A stretch of 64,000 nt of DNA from UKL13-3 sp044353855 (lineage in GTDB: Bacteria > Bacteroidota > Bacteroidia > UKL13-3): contig JBILBF010000004.1 in assembly GCA_044353855.1 (NCBI GenBank), positions 124,001 through 188,000 on the forward strand. Reading direction: 5' to 3'. The notes beneath the pieces are model-generated. The model saw only the letters and a list, made by a program, of their open reading frames with translations. It did no database searches and was not told the DNA's origin. Each line of letters opens with the position of its first letter. Position 1 is the stretch's first letter. This document shows, one piece after another, positions 26,011 through 33,677 of this stretch. Both the position numbers and the translations under genes were made by a program.

Positions 26011-26022
26011 GGTGTCGTAAAA

Positions 26023-27264
26023 ATGAGTACAGAAAAACTTTTATATAGAGATCCAGCTACAATGGAGCCATTATATCCAGAACATGCTAATGAACTGGAA
26101 GTATTAGCTATAGTGTTAATAGAAAAAGCAAGTGGATTAGCAGCCAGTTTGCATCCAGAAACAGCTAAGGCTATTGCTGGCTTTTTACGTCCAATGAATA
26201 GCTATTATTCCAACTTAATAGAAGGACATGATACACATCCCATTGATATTGCTAAAGCATTAAAGGAAGATTTTTCACACGATAAGAAAAATAGGTCTTT
26301 GCAACTAGAAGCGATTGCTCATATTAAGCTAAGCAAGGACATTTTTGAAAAGCCGATTAATAAAGATTTTAATCCTTATGCAATTGATTTTTTGAAATGG
26401 GTACACCATGCATTTTATAACGAACTGCCTGTAGATTTCAGAGTAGTAAAGGATGTGGATGGAAATGATACAGATGTAGTGCCAGGCGAAACCCGTAAAT
26501 GCCAAGTTAAGGTTGGTCGACATCTTGCACCCGACTGGGCGCATTTAGAGGCATTTTTAAACCGTTTTGAATCTTTTTATAATCCAACTGCTTTAACTAA
26601 TAGCTCCAGAGTAAGACGAATTATTTCAATGGCTGCGGCACACCATAGGTTGGCTTGGGTACATCCTTTTGTGGATGGAAATGGTAGGGTTGTTAGGTTA
26701 CTTTCGGATGCTTGTTTTTTAAGAGAGGGGCTTAATTCAGCTGGTTTGTGGTCGATGGCACGAGGATTGGCAAGGCACGAAATGGATTATAAAAAAATGC
26801 TAGCCAATGCTGATTTGGAACGTTATAATGATTATGATGGACGAGGTAACCTTTCTCTTAAAATGCTGGTAGCATTTTGTGTATTTTATTTAAAGACAGC
26901 AATTGACCAAATAGAATATATGAAAACTATGCTTAGAATTGATACCATGCTAAAGCGAATACATACCTATGTGGATTTGATGGTAGTCAAAGGAGAATTG
27001 AAAACCGAGACAAGATACATAATGGAGGCAGTATTTTTGAAAGGAGAAATTGCCCGGAGGGAAGTGGAACGTGTAACTGGAAAATCGGATAAAACAGCAA
27101 AAGCTATGGCCGACTCTTTATTGAAATTAGGATTGTTAACTGTAGATGAAACTAACCATTTAGCGCCATATAAGGTAAGCTACTCCATAGCAGCCTCGCC
27201 TGTATTATTTCCTAGTTTATACCCTACAGGAAAAGAAGGTGATATGATGGCTCTTTTGAAATGA
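26023..27264 (+). CDS. Fic-family protein adenylyltransferase with N-terminal inhibitory helix and C-terminal winged helix
   Basis: 413 residues from the ATG at 26023; the longer frame to TTG 25993 would run through the octamer repeats and is unlikely. Fic domains transfer AMP (rarely other phosphate groups) from ATP to hydroxyls of target proteins. The catalytic motif HPFVDGNGRVVR starts at H214 and fits HxFx(D/E)GNGRxxR exactly, so activity is expected. S63-N-L-I-E67-G matches the (S/T)xxxE(G/N) inhibitory motif of class II Fic proteins, E67 being the self-blocking glutamate. The last 70 residues (AVFLKGEIARREVERVTG, then KTAKAMADSLLKLGLL) form a winged helix-turn-helix. It lies alone in an island with a repeat array and a toxin-antitoxin pair. 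Confidence 0.93.
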   Translation: MSTEKLLYRDPATMEPLYPEHANELEVLAIVLIEKASGLAASLHPETAKAIAGFLRPMNSYYSNLIEGHDTHPIDIAKALKEDFSHDKKNRSLQLEAIAHIKLSKDIFEKPINKDFNPYAIDFLKWVHHAFYNELPVDFRVVKDVDGNDTDVVPGETRKCQVKVGRHLAPDWAHLEAFLNRFESFYNPTALTNSSRVRRIISMAAAHHRLAWVHPFVDGNGRVVRLLSDACFLREGLNSAGLWSMARGLARHEMDYKKMLANADLERYNDYDGRGNLSLKMLVAFCVFYLKTAIDQIEYMKTMLRIDTMLKRIHTYVDLMVVKGELKTETRYIMEAVFLKGEIARREVERVTGKSDKTAKAMADSLLKLGLLTVDETNHLAPYKVSYSIAASPVLFPSLYPTGKEGDMMALLK

Positions 27265-27409
27265 ATGTAAAAGATACTCTTTTTTCTGTACACTTATTCC
27301 CATCATCCCATTATAATGCCCATTATTTTCGCTATGCTCATAGTTGATTCACCTAGATGCAAATTTTAAAAATTTCATTTAGGATTATTTAGATAAAAAT
27401 TATGTTACG
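27265..27409. other. Interval between fic and the repeat array, with a possible repeat remnant
   Basis: No gene or clear terminator. Two fragments resemble the array repeat in the right order: ATTTTCGCTATGCT at 27325-27338 (13 of 14 positions) and ATTTTAAAAA at 27363-27372 region. This may be a decayed copy that lost its ends, but the match is short and AT-rich. Confidence 0.35.
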
Positions 27410-27772
27410 GTTGTGATTTGCTTTATTGATGGATTGTTATTCTTTTATAGGCATCAATGATTTTCGCTTTGCTACAATTCAGATTTTAAAAACGATCTTT
27501 GATATACACTTATTTTAGTAGTTGCAATTGTTCACCAATCGTTGTGATTTGCTTTATTGATGGATTGTTATTTTTTTATAGGCATCAATGATTTTCGCTT
27601 TGCTACAATTCAGATTTTAAAAACAATCTTTGATATACACTGACCAATACCGAAAGCATTATTCCGAGATGTTGTGATTTGCTTTATTGATGGATGGTTA
27701 TTTTTTCTATAGGCATCAATGATTTTCGCTTTGCTACAATTCAGATTTTAAAAACGATCTTTGATATACACT
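27410..27772 (+). repeat. CRISPR-like array: three 101-102 bp repeats with unrelated 29-30 bp spacers
   Basis: Repeats at 27410-27510 (101), 27541-27641 (101) and 27671-27772 (102) differ from one another at only a few positions. The sequences between them, 27511-27540 (30 nt) and 27642-27670 (29 nt), show no similarity to each other, nor to the 30 nt after the last repeat. Each repeat begins GTTGTGATTTGCTTT, which, from memory, equals the start of Bacteroidota type II-C CRISPR repeats, and carries ATCTTTGAT near its end as those repeats do. But it is twice the usual 46-48 nt. Inside each unit ATTGATG and CATCAAT can pair, as can GTTGTG with TACAAT. TTTG-N22-GATCTTTG (copy 2: AATCTTTG) forms a promoter whose start point falls at the repeat/spacer boundary. 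No cas gene is in the window. Confidence 0.85.
27468..27501 (+). promoter_or_regulatory. In-repeat Bacteroidota promoter (first copy; repeated in copies 2 and 3)
   Basis: TTTG at 27468-27471 and GATCTTTG at 27494-27501 are 22 nt apart, within the 17-23 nt reported for Bacteroidota -33/-7 promoters. Start of transcription would be near 27507-27511, the first bases of the spacer. The same pair is in copies 2 and 3; copy 2 has AATCTTTG. The -7 differs from TAnnTTTG at the first base only. Confidence 0.5.
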
Positions 27773-27895
27773 ATACCTTAGGTTTTTAGTCACTGTATCA
27801 ATTATTTACCGAGCAAAATGGATGTAAAAAAAGTGTAGTCAATAAAGCCATTTCTTTAGGTGAAGGAGTGCCTTTTTTATTTCTGAATATTTATA

Positions 27896-27903
27896 TATTT
27901 TTG
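27896..27903 (+). promoter_or_regulatory. -7 element TATTTTTG of the toxin-antitoxin operon
   Basis: Exact TAnnTTTG match, 23 nt before the antitoxin ATG. The region between it and the array (27773-27895) holds no gene. Confidence 0.5.
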
Positions 27904-27926
27904 TTTTGTAAATATAAATCATACGT

Positions 27927-28163
27927 ATGTCAGCATTCACAAGTACTTTGCCCGATGATTTATTGGCTCGTTTGTCGGATGCAGCCAAGGATTTGGCATT
28001 ACCCAAAAACAAACTATTGGAAAATGCATTGCGCATATACCTCGATCAGCTCAAAAAAGCCGAATACGTAAAGTCATATAGCCGAATGGCTAACGATGCC
28101 GATATATTATTGATGGTGGAAGAAGGGATGGCTGAATATTATATTCAATTAACAGCGGAGTGA
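27927..28163 (+). CDS. Ribbon-helix-helix (CopG-type) antitoxin
   Basis: 78 residues. The N-terminal half STLPDDLLARLSDAAKDLALPKNKLLENALRIYLDQ is a ribbon-helix-helix DNA-binding domain (beta-strand STLP, then two helices), and the acidic C-terminal tail (DADILLMVEEGMAEYY) is the likely toxin-binding part. Its stop overlaps the GTG start of the toxin gene (GTGA, 4 nt), giving the usual stoichiometric coupling. It should neutralise the MazF toxin and repress the operon. Assignment by gene pair and fold pattern; no close relative is named. Confidence 0.85.
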   Translation: MSAFTSTLPDDLLARLSDAAKDLALPKNKLLENALRIYLDQLKKAEYVKSYSRMANDADILLMVEEGMAEYYIQLTAE

Positions 28164-28492
28164 AGCATGGCGAAATTTGGTTTGCCAATTTAAACCCAAC
28201 CGAAGGAAGCGAACAAGCTGGTTTTCGCCCGGTTTTAATTGTGAGTGGAAATTTAGCCAATACGTATGCTCCTGTTTTGGTATGTTGTCCACTTACAACC
28301 AAACTCAAAAATTATAAAGGAAATCCGATACTGATACCCAATAAGCTAAATGGTATTGCCAAAACTTCGGAGGTTATGGTTATTCATATTCGTAGTTTAG
28401 CTAAAAGTAGGTTAACAAAATATATAGGAAAAGTATCGGTTGCTGATTTAGCGTTGGCCAAACAGACCATTCAAGAGTTACTGCATTTTTAG
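28160..28492 (+). CDS. MazF/PemK-family endoribonuclease toxin
   Basis: 110 residues, a typical length for the family. The N terminus KHGEIWFANLNPTEGSEQAGFRPVLIVSG matches the conserved MazF/PemK start, with the R of GFRPVLIVS as the expected catalytic base region; PVLVCCPLTTKLKNY and the SEVMVIHIRSLAKSRL segment follow. It cleaves mRNA at short specific sequences when free of antitoxin. The start is GTG at 28160, overlapping the antitoxin TGA. No truncation is seen, so the pair looks functional. Confidence 0.92.
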   Translation: MKHGEIWFANLNPTEGSEQAGFRPVLIVSGNLANTYAPVLVCCPLTTKLKNYKGNPILIPNKLNGIAKTSEVMVIHIRSLAKSRLTKYIGKVSVADLALAKQTIQELLHF

Positions 28493-28880
28493 TTTTTAAA
28501 AAAAAATTGAGCTGTTGGAAAGATTTTTTTTATATATCTTAATAGCATAAAAATGTATATACTAGCTTAAAAATTAAGATTTTATATTTTTATAAATAAT
28601 GACTACTTCTGCTTGTTAACTCAATTTATAAAGCTAAAACCAAGGATCTAAAACTTTCCAACTCCCTCATTTATTGTTCATTCCACTTTCCACACTTTTT
28701 CTGTATTCTGTGGATTACGCTCCAATGTTTAGTGGTATTTTGCAAGCTCGAATAGGAGTACATAGCTCATGTTTCATGGCTTATAGTTGAATTGGTTGTT
28801 GATGAAAACTAATTTTCGATGGTGGGTCTGGTATTAAAAGGTTGTTGCTATGATCTCTCATTTATAAACTGAAATTTGGA
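28493..28880. other. 388-nt AT-rich spacer with nested inverted repeats, between the toxin gene and parE
   Basis: No gene recognised. Two nested inverted repeats are present: outer GTTGGAAAG (28514-28522) and CTTTCCAAC (28654-28662), inner ATCTTTAA-like ATCTTAAT (28536-28543) and ATTAAGAT (28573-28580). They bound a 149-nt AT-rich segment that could be a small non-autonomous element or structured RNA. The last bases before the parE ATG include GAAATTTG, a possible -7 element. Confidence 0.45.
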
Positions 28881-30749
28881 ATGGCAGAAAAAGTAATTTA
28901 TAACGAAGACAGTATTCGCTCATTGGATTGGCGTGAGCATATTCGCTTACGTCCTGGAATGTATATCGGAAAATTGGGCGATGGTTCGGCTCCTGATGAT
29001 GGAATTTATGTATTGCTCAAAGAGGTGATTGATAACTCTATTGATGAGCACAGAATGAAACACGGCAAAACTCTCGACATCAAAATTCAAGATAACAAAG
29101 TGTACGTTCGTGATTATGGTCGTGGTATTCCGTTGGGTAAGGTGGTTGATGTGGTTTCGAAAATGAATACGGGTGGTAAGTATGATAGCAAAGCCTTTCA
29201 AAAATCGGTTGGATTAAACGGAGTAGGAACAAAGGCTGTAAATGCGCTGAGTGTGTATTTTAAAGTACAATCCTTTAGAGATGGAAAAACAACAGCGGCA
29301 GAGTTTGAACGTGGCGATTTAATAAAGGAACACAAACAAACCAATACCCTTGAACCCGATGGAACATCCATTGTGTTTACACCCGATGATACTATTTTTA
29401 AAAACTACCACTACATACCCGAGTATATTGAAAACCAATTGTGGAATTATGCTTACCTCAATTCGGGTTTAACCATAAACTACAACGATAGAAAGTTTTT
29501 TAGCAAGGATGGATTGCTTGATTTGCTTAAACGCAAAACCAACGAAGAGCATATTCGATATCCTATTATTCATTTAAAAGGAGATGATATAGAACTTGCC
29601 ATTACCCACGAACATCAATATGGCGAAGATTATTACAGTTATGTAAACGGACAATACACCACACAAGGAGGTTCGCATTTATTAGCTTTTAGAGAAGCAT
29701 TTGCCAAAACGGTTCGTGAGTTTTACAAAAAAGAATTTGACCTAGCCGATATTAGAGCCAGTATTGTTGCTGCCATAGCTGTAAGTGTTGAAGAGCCTGT
29801 GTTTGAAAGCCAAACAAAAACCAAATTGGGTTCTACCAATATGGGACCTGATAGCCCAACAATTAAAAACTTTGTAATTGATTTTCTTAAAAAATCGTTG
29901 GATGATTATTTGCATAAAAATCCAAGCACTGCCGATGCGTTGCTAAAACGAATTTTGCAAAGTGAGCGCGAACGAAAGGATATGGCTGGTATTAAAAAAC
30001 TAGCCAATGAACGTGCTAAAAAAGCGAGTGTTCACAATAAAAAATTACGCGATTGTAGGATACACTACAACGAGGATGACAAAGACGAACGTAGGTATAA
30101 TTCTACACTGTTTATTACCGAAGGAGATTCGGCAAGTGGTAGTATTACCAAAAGCAGAGATGTGCAAACACAAGCCGTATTTAGTTTGCGTGGTAAGCCT
30201 TTAAACTGTTATGGTTTGACTAAAAAAGTAGTGTACGAAAACGAGGAATTTAACTTATTGCAACATGCCTTAAATATTGAAGAAGGTATTGAAGGATTGC
30301 GGTATAACAATATTGTAGTTGCTACCGATGCCGATGTGGATGGTATGCATATTCGGTTATTGTTGCTCACGTTTTTTCTGCAATTTTTTCCTGATTTGGT
30401 CAAGAACGGACATGTGTTTATTTTAGAAACACCTTTGTTTAGGGTGCGAAACAAACAACAAACCATATACTGTTACAGCGAAACCGAAAAACAAATAGCG
30501 ATGAGTAAGCTGGGCGCAAAGCCCGAAATTACTAGATTTAAAGGATTGGGTGAAATTTCACCCGATGAGTTTGGATTGTTTATTGGCGATAGTATTAAAC
30601 TCCAACCGGTGATTTTAACTCCCGAAACTCCTATCCCCAAACTGTTGGAATATTATATGGGTAAAAACACAATCGACCGTCAAAATTTTATTATAGAACA
30701 TCTCAAGGTTGAGAAGGATATTTTAGAAAAAGAAGAGGAAGTGGTGTAA
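28881..30749 (+). CDS. parE: DNA topoisomerase IV subunit B
   Basis: 622 residues of the GHKL/TOPRIM type IIA family. The ATPase domain shows VIDNSIDEH, the Mg/ATP glycine-rich GRGIPLG, and GLNGVGTKAVNALS. The TOPRIM domain begins TLFITEGDSASGSI with E of the EGDSA motif and continues ATDADVDGMHIR. The C terminus includes RFKGLGEI. It pairs with ParC, 207 nt downstream, to decatenate sister chromosomes. Assigned as ParE and not GyrB because it is next to the subunit A gene and has the short RPGMYIGKLGDGSAPDDGIY start typical of Bacteroidota ParE. Confidence 0.9.
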   Translation: MAEKVIYNEDSIRSLDWREHIRLRPGMYIGKLGDGSAPDDGIYVLLKEVIDNSIDEHRMKHGKTLDIKIQDNKVYVRDYGRGIPLGKVVDVVSKMNTGGKYDSKAFQKSVGLNGVGTKAVNALSVYFKVQSFRDGKTTAAEFERGDLIKEHKQTNTLEPDGTSIVFTPDDTIFKNYHYIPEYIENQLWNYAYLNSGLTINYNDRKFFSKDGLLDLLKRKTNEEHIRYPIIHLKGDDIELAITHEHQYGEDYYSYVNGQYTTQGGSHLLAFREAFAKTVREFYKKEFDLADIRASIVAAIAVSVEEPVFESQTKTKLGSTNMGPDSPTIKNFVIDFLKKSLDDYLHKNPSTADALLKRILQSERERKDMAGIKKLANERAKKASVHNKKLRDCRIHYNEDDKDERRYNSTLFITEGDSASGSITKSRDVQTQAVFSLRGKPLNCYGLTKKVVYENEEFNLLQHALNIEEGIEGLRYNNIVVATDADVDGMHIRLLLLTFFLQFFPDLVKNGHVFILETPLFRVRNKQQTIYCYSETEKQIAMSKLGAKPEITRFKGLGEISPDEFGLFIGDSIKLQPVILTPETPIPKLLEYYMGKNTIDRQNFIIEHLKVEKDILEKEEEVV

Positions 30750-30753
30750 TGAG

Positions 30754-30817
30754 GAGTAAATGAGTAAATGAGTAAATGAGTAAATGAGTAAATGAGTAAA
30801 TGAGTAAATGAGTAAAT
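30754..30817 (+). repeat. 8-bp microsatellite, eight copies of GAGTAAAT
   Basis: Eight perfect tandem copies directly after the parE stop, followed by degenerate GATGTGCAGATG-type repeats to about 30890. Each unit boundary creates ATGAGTAAATGA, i.e. a three-codon ORF (Met-Ser-Lys-stop) whose TGA overlaps the next ATG. Slipped-strand changes would alter the parE-parC distance by 8 bp. Confidence 0.95.
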
Positions 30818-30955
30818 GAAAAGATGTGTAGATGTGCAGATGATAAGATATGCAGATGTTTAGATGAGAAACGAGAGATGAGAAAAATAAAAAATAAATC
30901 AGTGTTTATCGCTACCCTTAAATCTTAAGGAGTGGGAAACAATTAATGAAAGATA

Positions 30956-33652
30956 ATGAGTGACGAAATAAATATAAATGAACACGACCATAGCTTGCAT
31001 AGTGTAACACCCGTAACAGGTTTGTATGAAACATGGTTTTTGGATTACGCATCGTATGTAATATTGGAACGTGCTGTGCCTGCAGTAGAGGATGGATTAA
31101 AGCCAGTGCAACGCAGAATTTTGCATAGCATGAAAGAAATGGATGATGGCAGGTTTAATAAAGTAGCCAATGTAATTGGGCAAACCATGCAATACCATCC
31201 ACATGGCGATGCTGCCATTGGCGATGCTTTGGTTGGCCTTGGCCAAAAAGATTTGCTGTTTGAAATGCAAGGAAACTGGGGCGATGTGCGCACTGGAGAT
31301 TCGGCTGCTGCTCCTCGTTATATTGAAGCTCGCTTATCTAAATTTGCGTTAGAGGTTGCGTTTAACGGACAAACCACCACTTGGCAAGCATCCTATGATG
31401 GCCGAAAAAAAGAGCCTGTAACCTTACCCATGAAATTCCCCTTATTGGTGGCGCAAGGTGTTGAAGGAATTGCTGTAGGGTTAGCTACTAAAATTTTGCC
31501 CCATAATTTTTGTGAAATATTGCGTGCTGCCATTGATATTGTTAGAGGTAAAGCAGTTGATATTTATCCCGATTTTGCTACAGGCGGAATGGTGGATGTA
31601 AACAATTATAACCGCGGAGCTAAAGGCTCAAAAGTGAGGGTACGTGCTAAAATTGAAGAGCTTGACAAAAAAACATTGGTTATCAAAGACATTCCTTTTT
31701 CTACCACCACCACCAGTTTAATTGATTCCATTTTAAAAGCCAATGATAACGGTAAAATAAAAATAAAAAAGGTTATTGATAATACCGCTAAAGAGGTAGA
31801 GATTCAAATACAACTGGCTCCCGGTGTTTCGCCTGATATTACCATTGATGCCCTGTATGCTTTTACCGATTGTGAAGTTTCTATTTCGCCCAATGCCTGT
31901 GTTATTGTAGGCGATAGACCTCAGTTTTTAGGGGTTGATGATTTGTTGCGCTTGTCTGTTGAATACACCCGCGAATTGTTGAAACAAGAACTCCTCATTC
32001 GCAAAGGTGAGCTGGAAGAGCAATGGCATTTTAGTTCGTTGGAAAAAATATTTATTGAAAAACGAATCTACCGCGATATTGAAGAATGCGAAACGTTTGA
32101 GGCTGTAATTGATACTATTTTTAAAGGTGTAAATAAATACCGCAAACAGTTTAGAAGAGATGTAACCGAAGATGATGTGTTAAAGTTAACTGAGATTCGC
32201 ATCAAACGTATTTCTAAATTCGACTCGTTTAAAGCGGATGATTTGATGCTTAAAATTGAGAATGAATTGTTGCAAGTAAATGCCGATTTAAACGAACTGA
32301 AATCTTATCAAATTAAGTATTACGAAAACTTGTTGAAGAAATTTGGCAAAGGCAAAGAACGAAAAACTGAGATTAGAATATTTGATACCATACAGGCCAA
32401 CCAAGTAGCCATTGCCAACCAAAAATTATATGTAAACCGTGCCGAAGGGTTTGTGGGATATGGGTTGAAAAAGGACGAATACATTTGTGACTGTTCGGAT
32501 ATTGACGATATCATTATTTTTCGGAGAGATGGAAAAATGCAAGTGAGCAAAGTGCAGGATAAGTTGTTTGTAGGTAAAGACATTTTGTATGTAGATGTAT
32601 ACCGTAAAAACGATGAACGTAAAGTGTACAATATGATTTACATGGATGGAAAAACCAAAGTGAGTTATGCCAAACGTTTCAGTGTAATGGGTACCACCCG
32701 CGACAAAGAGTATGATTTAACAACTGGCTCACCCAATAGTAAAGTATTGTATTTTACCGCTAATCCTAATAGCGAAGCGGAGTTGGTAGAGATTACACTC
32801 AGTCCACTTTCGCATGCACGAAAACTTACATTCGATTTTAATTTTGCCGATTTGGCTATTAAAGGTAGAGGTGTGCTAGGCAATACGGTATCAAAATATT
32901 TGCTTAAAGGTGTAAAACTAAAAGCCAAAGGTGTATCTACCATGGGCGGTCGCAAAATTTATTATGATGATGTATTGGGTAGGTTAAATGTGGATGATAG
33001 GGGAACTTACTTAGGCGAATTTGATACCAATGACCAAATTTTGGTGGTGTATAAAGATGGGAATTATGAACTCACCGACTTTGAATTAACCAACCATTTT
33101 GAAGCCGAACAAGTTTTACTCATAGCAAAGTTTAGAGCCAAACGTGCAATATCATTGGTGTATTGGAACGAGCGCGACAAATATTATTTTGTGAAAAGAT
33201 TCCTCATCGAAACCCTCACGCAAAACAAAAAATTTCCGCTTATACCCGAAGGTTTAAAAAACCGAGCGATTATGGCAACCGATCAAATAGATCCAATTGT
33301 AGTAGTAGAAAAAAGCACCGGAAAAGGGAAAGCCAATAATACCGAAGAAACGATAAACCTTGCCGAAGTAATTGAAGTAAAAGGATGGAAAGCAATTGGA
33401 AATAAGTTTGCAGGCAAAGAGTTTGTTGCACTTTCCGTTTTACCTCCCGATCCTACAACTACTATTGAAGAAGATATAAAAGCTGAAATTGTAGAAGAAA
33501 CAAATTCACAAATGAGTTTGCTTAATGAAGATATTGAGAATGCCGAAAAAGCTAAAATAAAAAAACTATTGGAAGATGATGAGCCTTTGGCAAGAGATAA
33601 ACCTAAATTTAAACCCAAACAAACCGATACCGACCAACCCAAATTGTTTTAA
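30956..33652 (+). CDS. parC: DNA topoisomerase IV subunit A
   Basis: 898 residues. The breakage-reunion domain starts LYETWFLDYASYVILERAVP, with the active-site tyrosine Y122 in APRYIEARL and the quinolone-region segment HPHGDAAIGDALVGL. A tower/coiled-coil section (about 380-480) and a beta-pinwheel-type C-terminal domain (about 510-820) follow; the C-terminal 80 residues are highly charged (EEDIKAEIVEE, KAKIKKLLEDDEPLARDKPKFK). The usual GyrA box is not evident, which with the neighbour parE supports ParC. AAGGAG about 15 nt upstream of an earlier out-of-frame ATG at 30946 is one of the few good Shine-Dalgarno-like sites in the window. Confidence 0.92.
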   Translation: MSDEININEHDHSLHSVTPVTGLYETWFLDYASYVILERAVPAVEDGLKPVQRRILHSMKEMDDGRFNKVANVIGQTMQYHPHGDAAIGDALVGLGQKDLLFEMQGNWGDVRTGDSAAAPRYIEARLSKFALEVAFNGQTTTWQASYDGRKKEPVTLPMKFPLLVAQGVEGIAVGLATKILPHNFCEILRAAIDIVRGKAVDIYPDFATGGMVDVNNYNRGAKGSKVRVRAKIEELDKKTLVIKDIPFSTTTTSLIDSILKANDNGKIKIKKVIDNTAKEVEIQIQLAPGVSPDITIDALYAFTDCEVSISPNACVIVGDRPQFLGVDDLLRLSVEYTRELLKQELLIRKGELEEQWHFSSLEKIFIEKRIYRDIEECETFEAVIDTIFKGVNKYRKQFRRDVTEDDVLKLTEIRIKRISKFDSFKADDLMLKIENELLQVNADLNELKSYQIKYYENLLKKFGKGKERKTEIRIFDTIQANQVAIANQKLYVNRAEGFVGYGLKKDEYICDCSDIDDIIIFRRDGKMQVSKVQDKLFVGKDILYVDVYRKNDERKVYNMIYMDGKTKVSYAKRFSVMGTTRDKEYDLTTGSPNSKVLYFTANPNSEAELVEITLSPLSHARKLTFDFNFADLAIKGRGVLGNTVSKYLLKGVKLKAKGVSTMGGRKIYYDDVLGRLNVDDRGTYLGEFDTNDQILVVYKDGNYELTDFELTNHFEAEQVLLIAKFRAKRAISLVYWNERDKYYFVKRFLIETLTQNKKFPLIPEGLKNRAIMATDQIDPIVVVEKSTGKGKANNTEETINLAEVIEVKGWKAIGNKFAGKEFVALSVLPPDPTTTIEEDIKAEIVEETNSQMSLLNEDIENAEKAKIKKLLEDDEPLARDKPKFKPKQTDTDQPKLF

Positions 33653-33677
33653 TCAAAAAAAGCTAAAATAATGTGCA

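Larger units (their letters stand above)
25600..26022 (+). promoter_or_regulatory. 423-nt regulatory interval upstream of fic, containing a half-repeat and octamer iterons
   Basis: No gene. It contains (i) a 49-nt segment at 25640-25688 about 75% identical to the 3' half of the repeats downstream of fic, including GATCTTTG at 25672-25679; (ii) short inverted repeats around 25736-25774 (ACCCAT...ATGGGT enclosing CATGT...ACATG); (iii) five exact copies of TCGGAATA between 25875 and 26010 with two TCGTA variants; (iv) a very AT-rich block at 25945-25978. The composition and repeats suggest a regulated promoter for fic. Confidence 0.6.

Noticed and set aside
25993..26022. Upstream TTG start for fic
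   Set aside because: The added codons would run through the octamer iterons and promoter; ATG 26023 begins the conserved region.
27410..27772. The 101-bp repeats as coding sequence
   Set aside because: Repeated stop codons in all frames and no start sites; the track shows no ORF across the array.
27410..28492. Repeat array as the RNA antitoxin of a type III toxin-antitoxin (ToxIN) system
   Set aside because: The toxin downstream is MazF/PemK-like and has its own protein antitoxin with overlapping genes. ToxI repeats are about 36 nt and directly precede the toxin gene.
28881..33652. gyrB/gyrA instead of parE/parC
   Set aside because: In Bacteroidota gyrA and gyrB are usually unlinked, the A subunit lacks an evident GyrA box, and the B subunit has the short ParE-type start. 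A tree would settle it.
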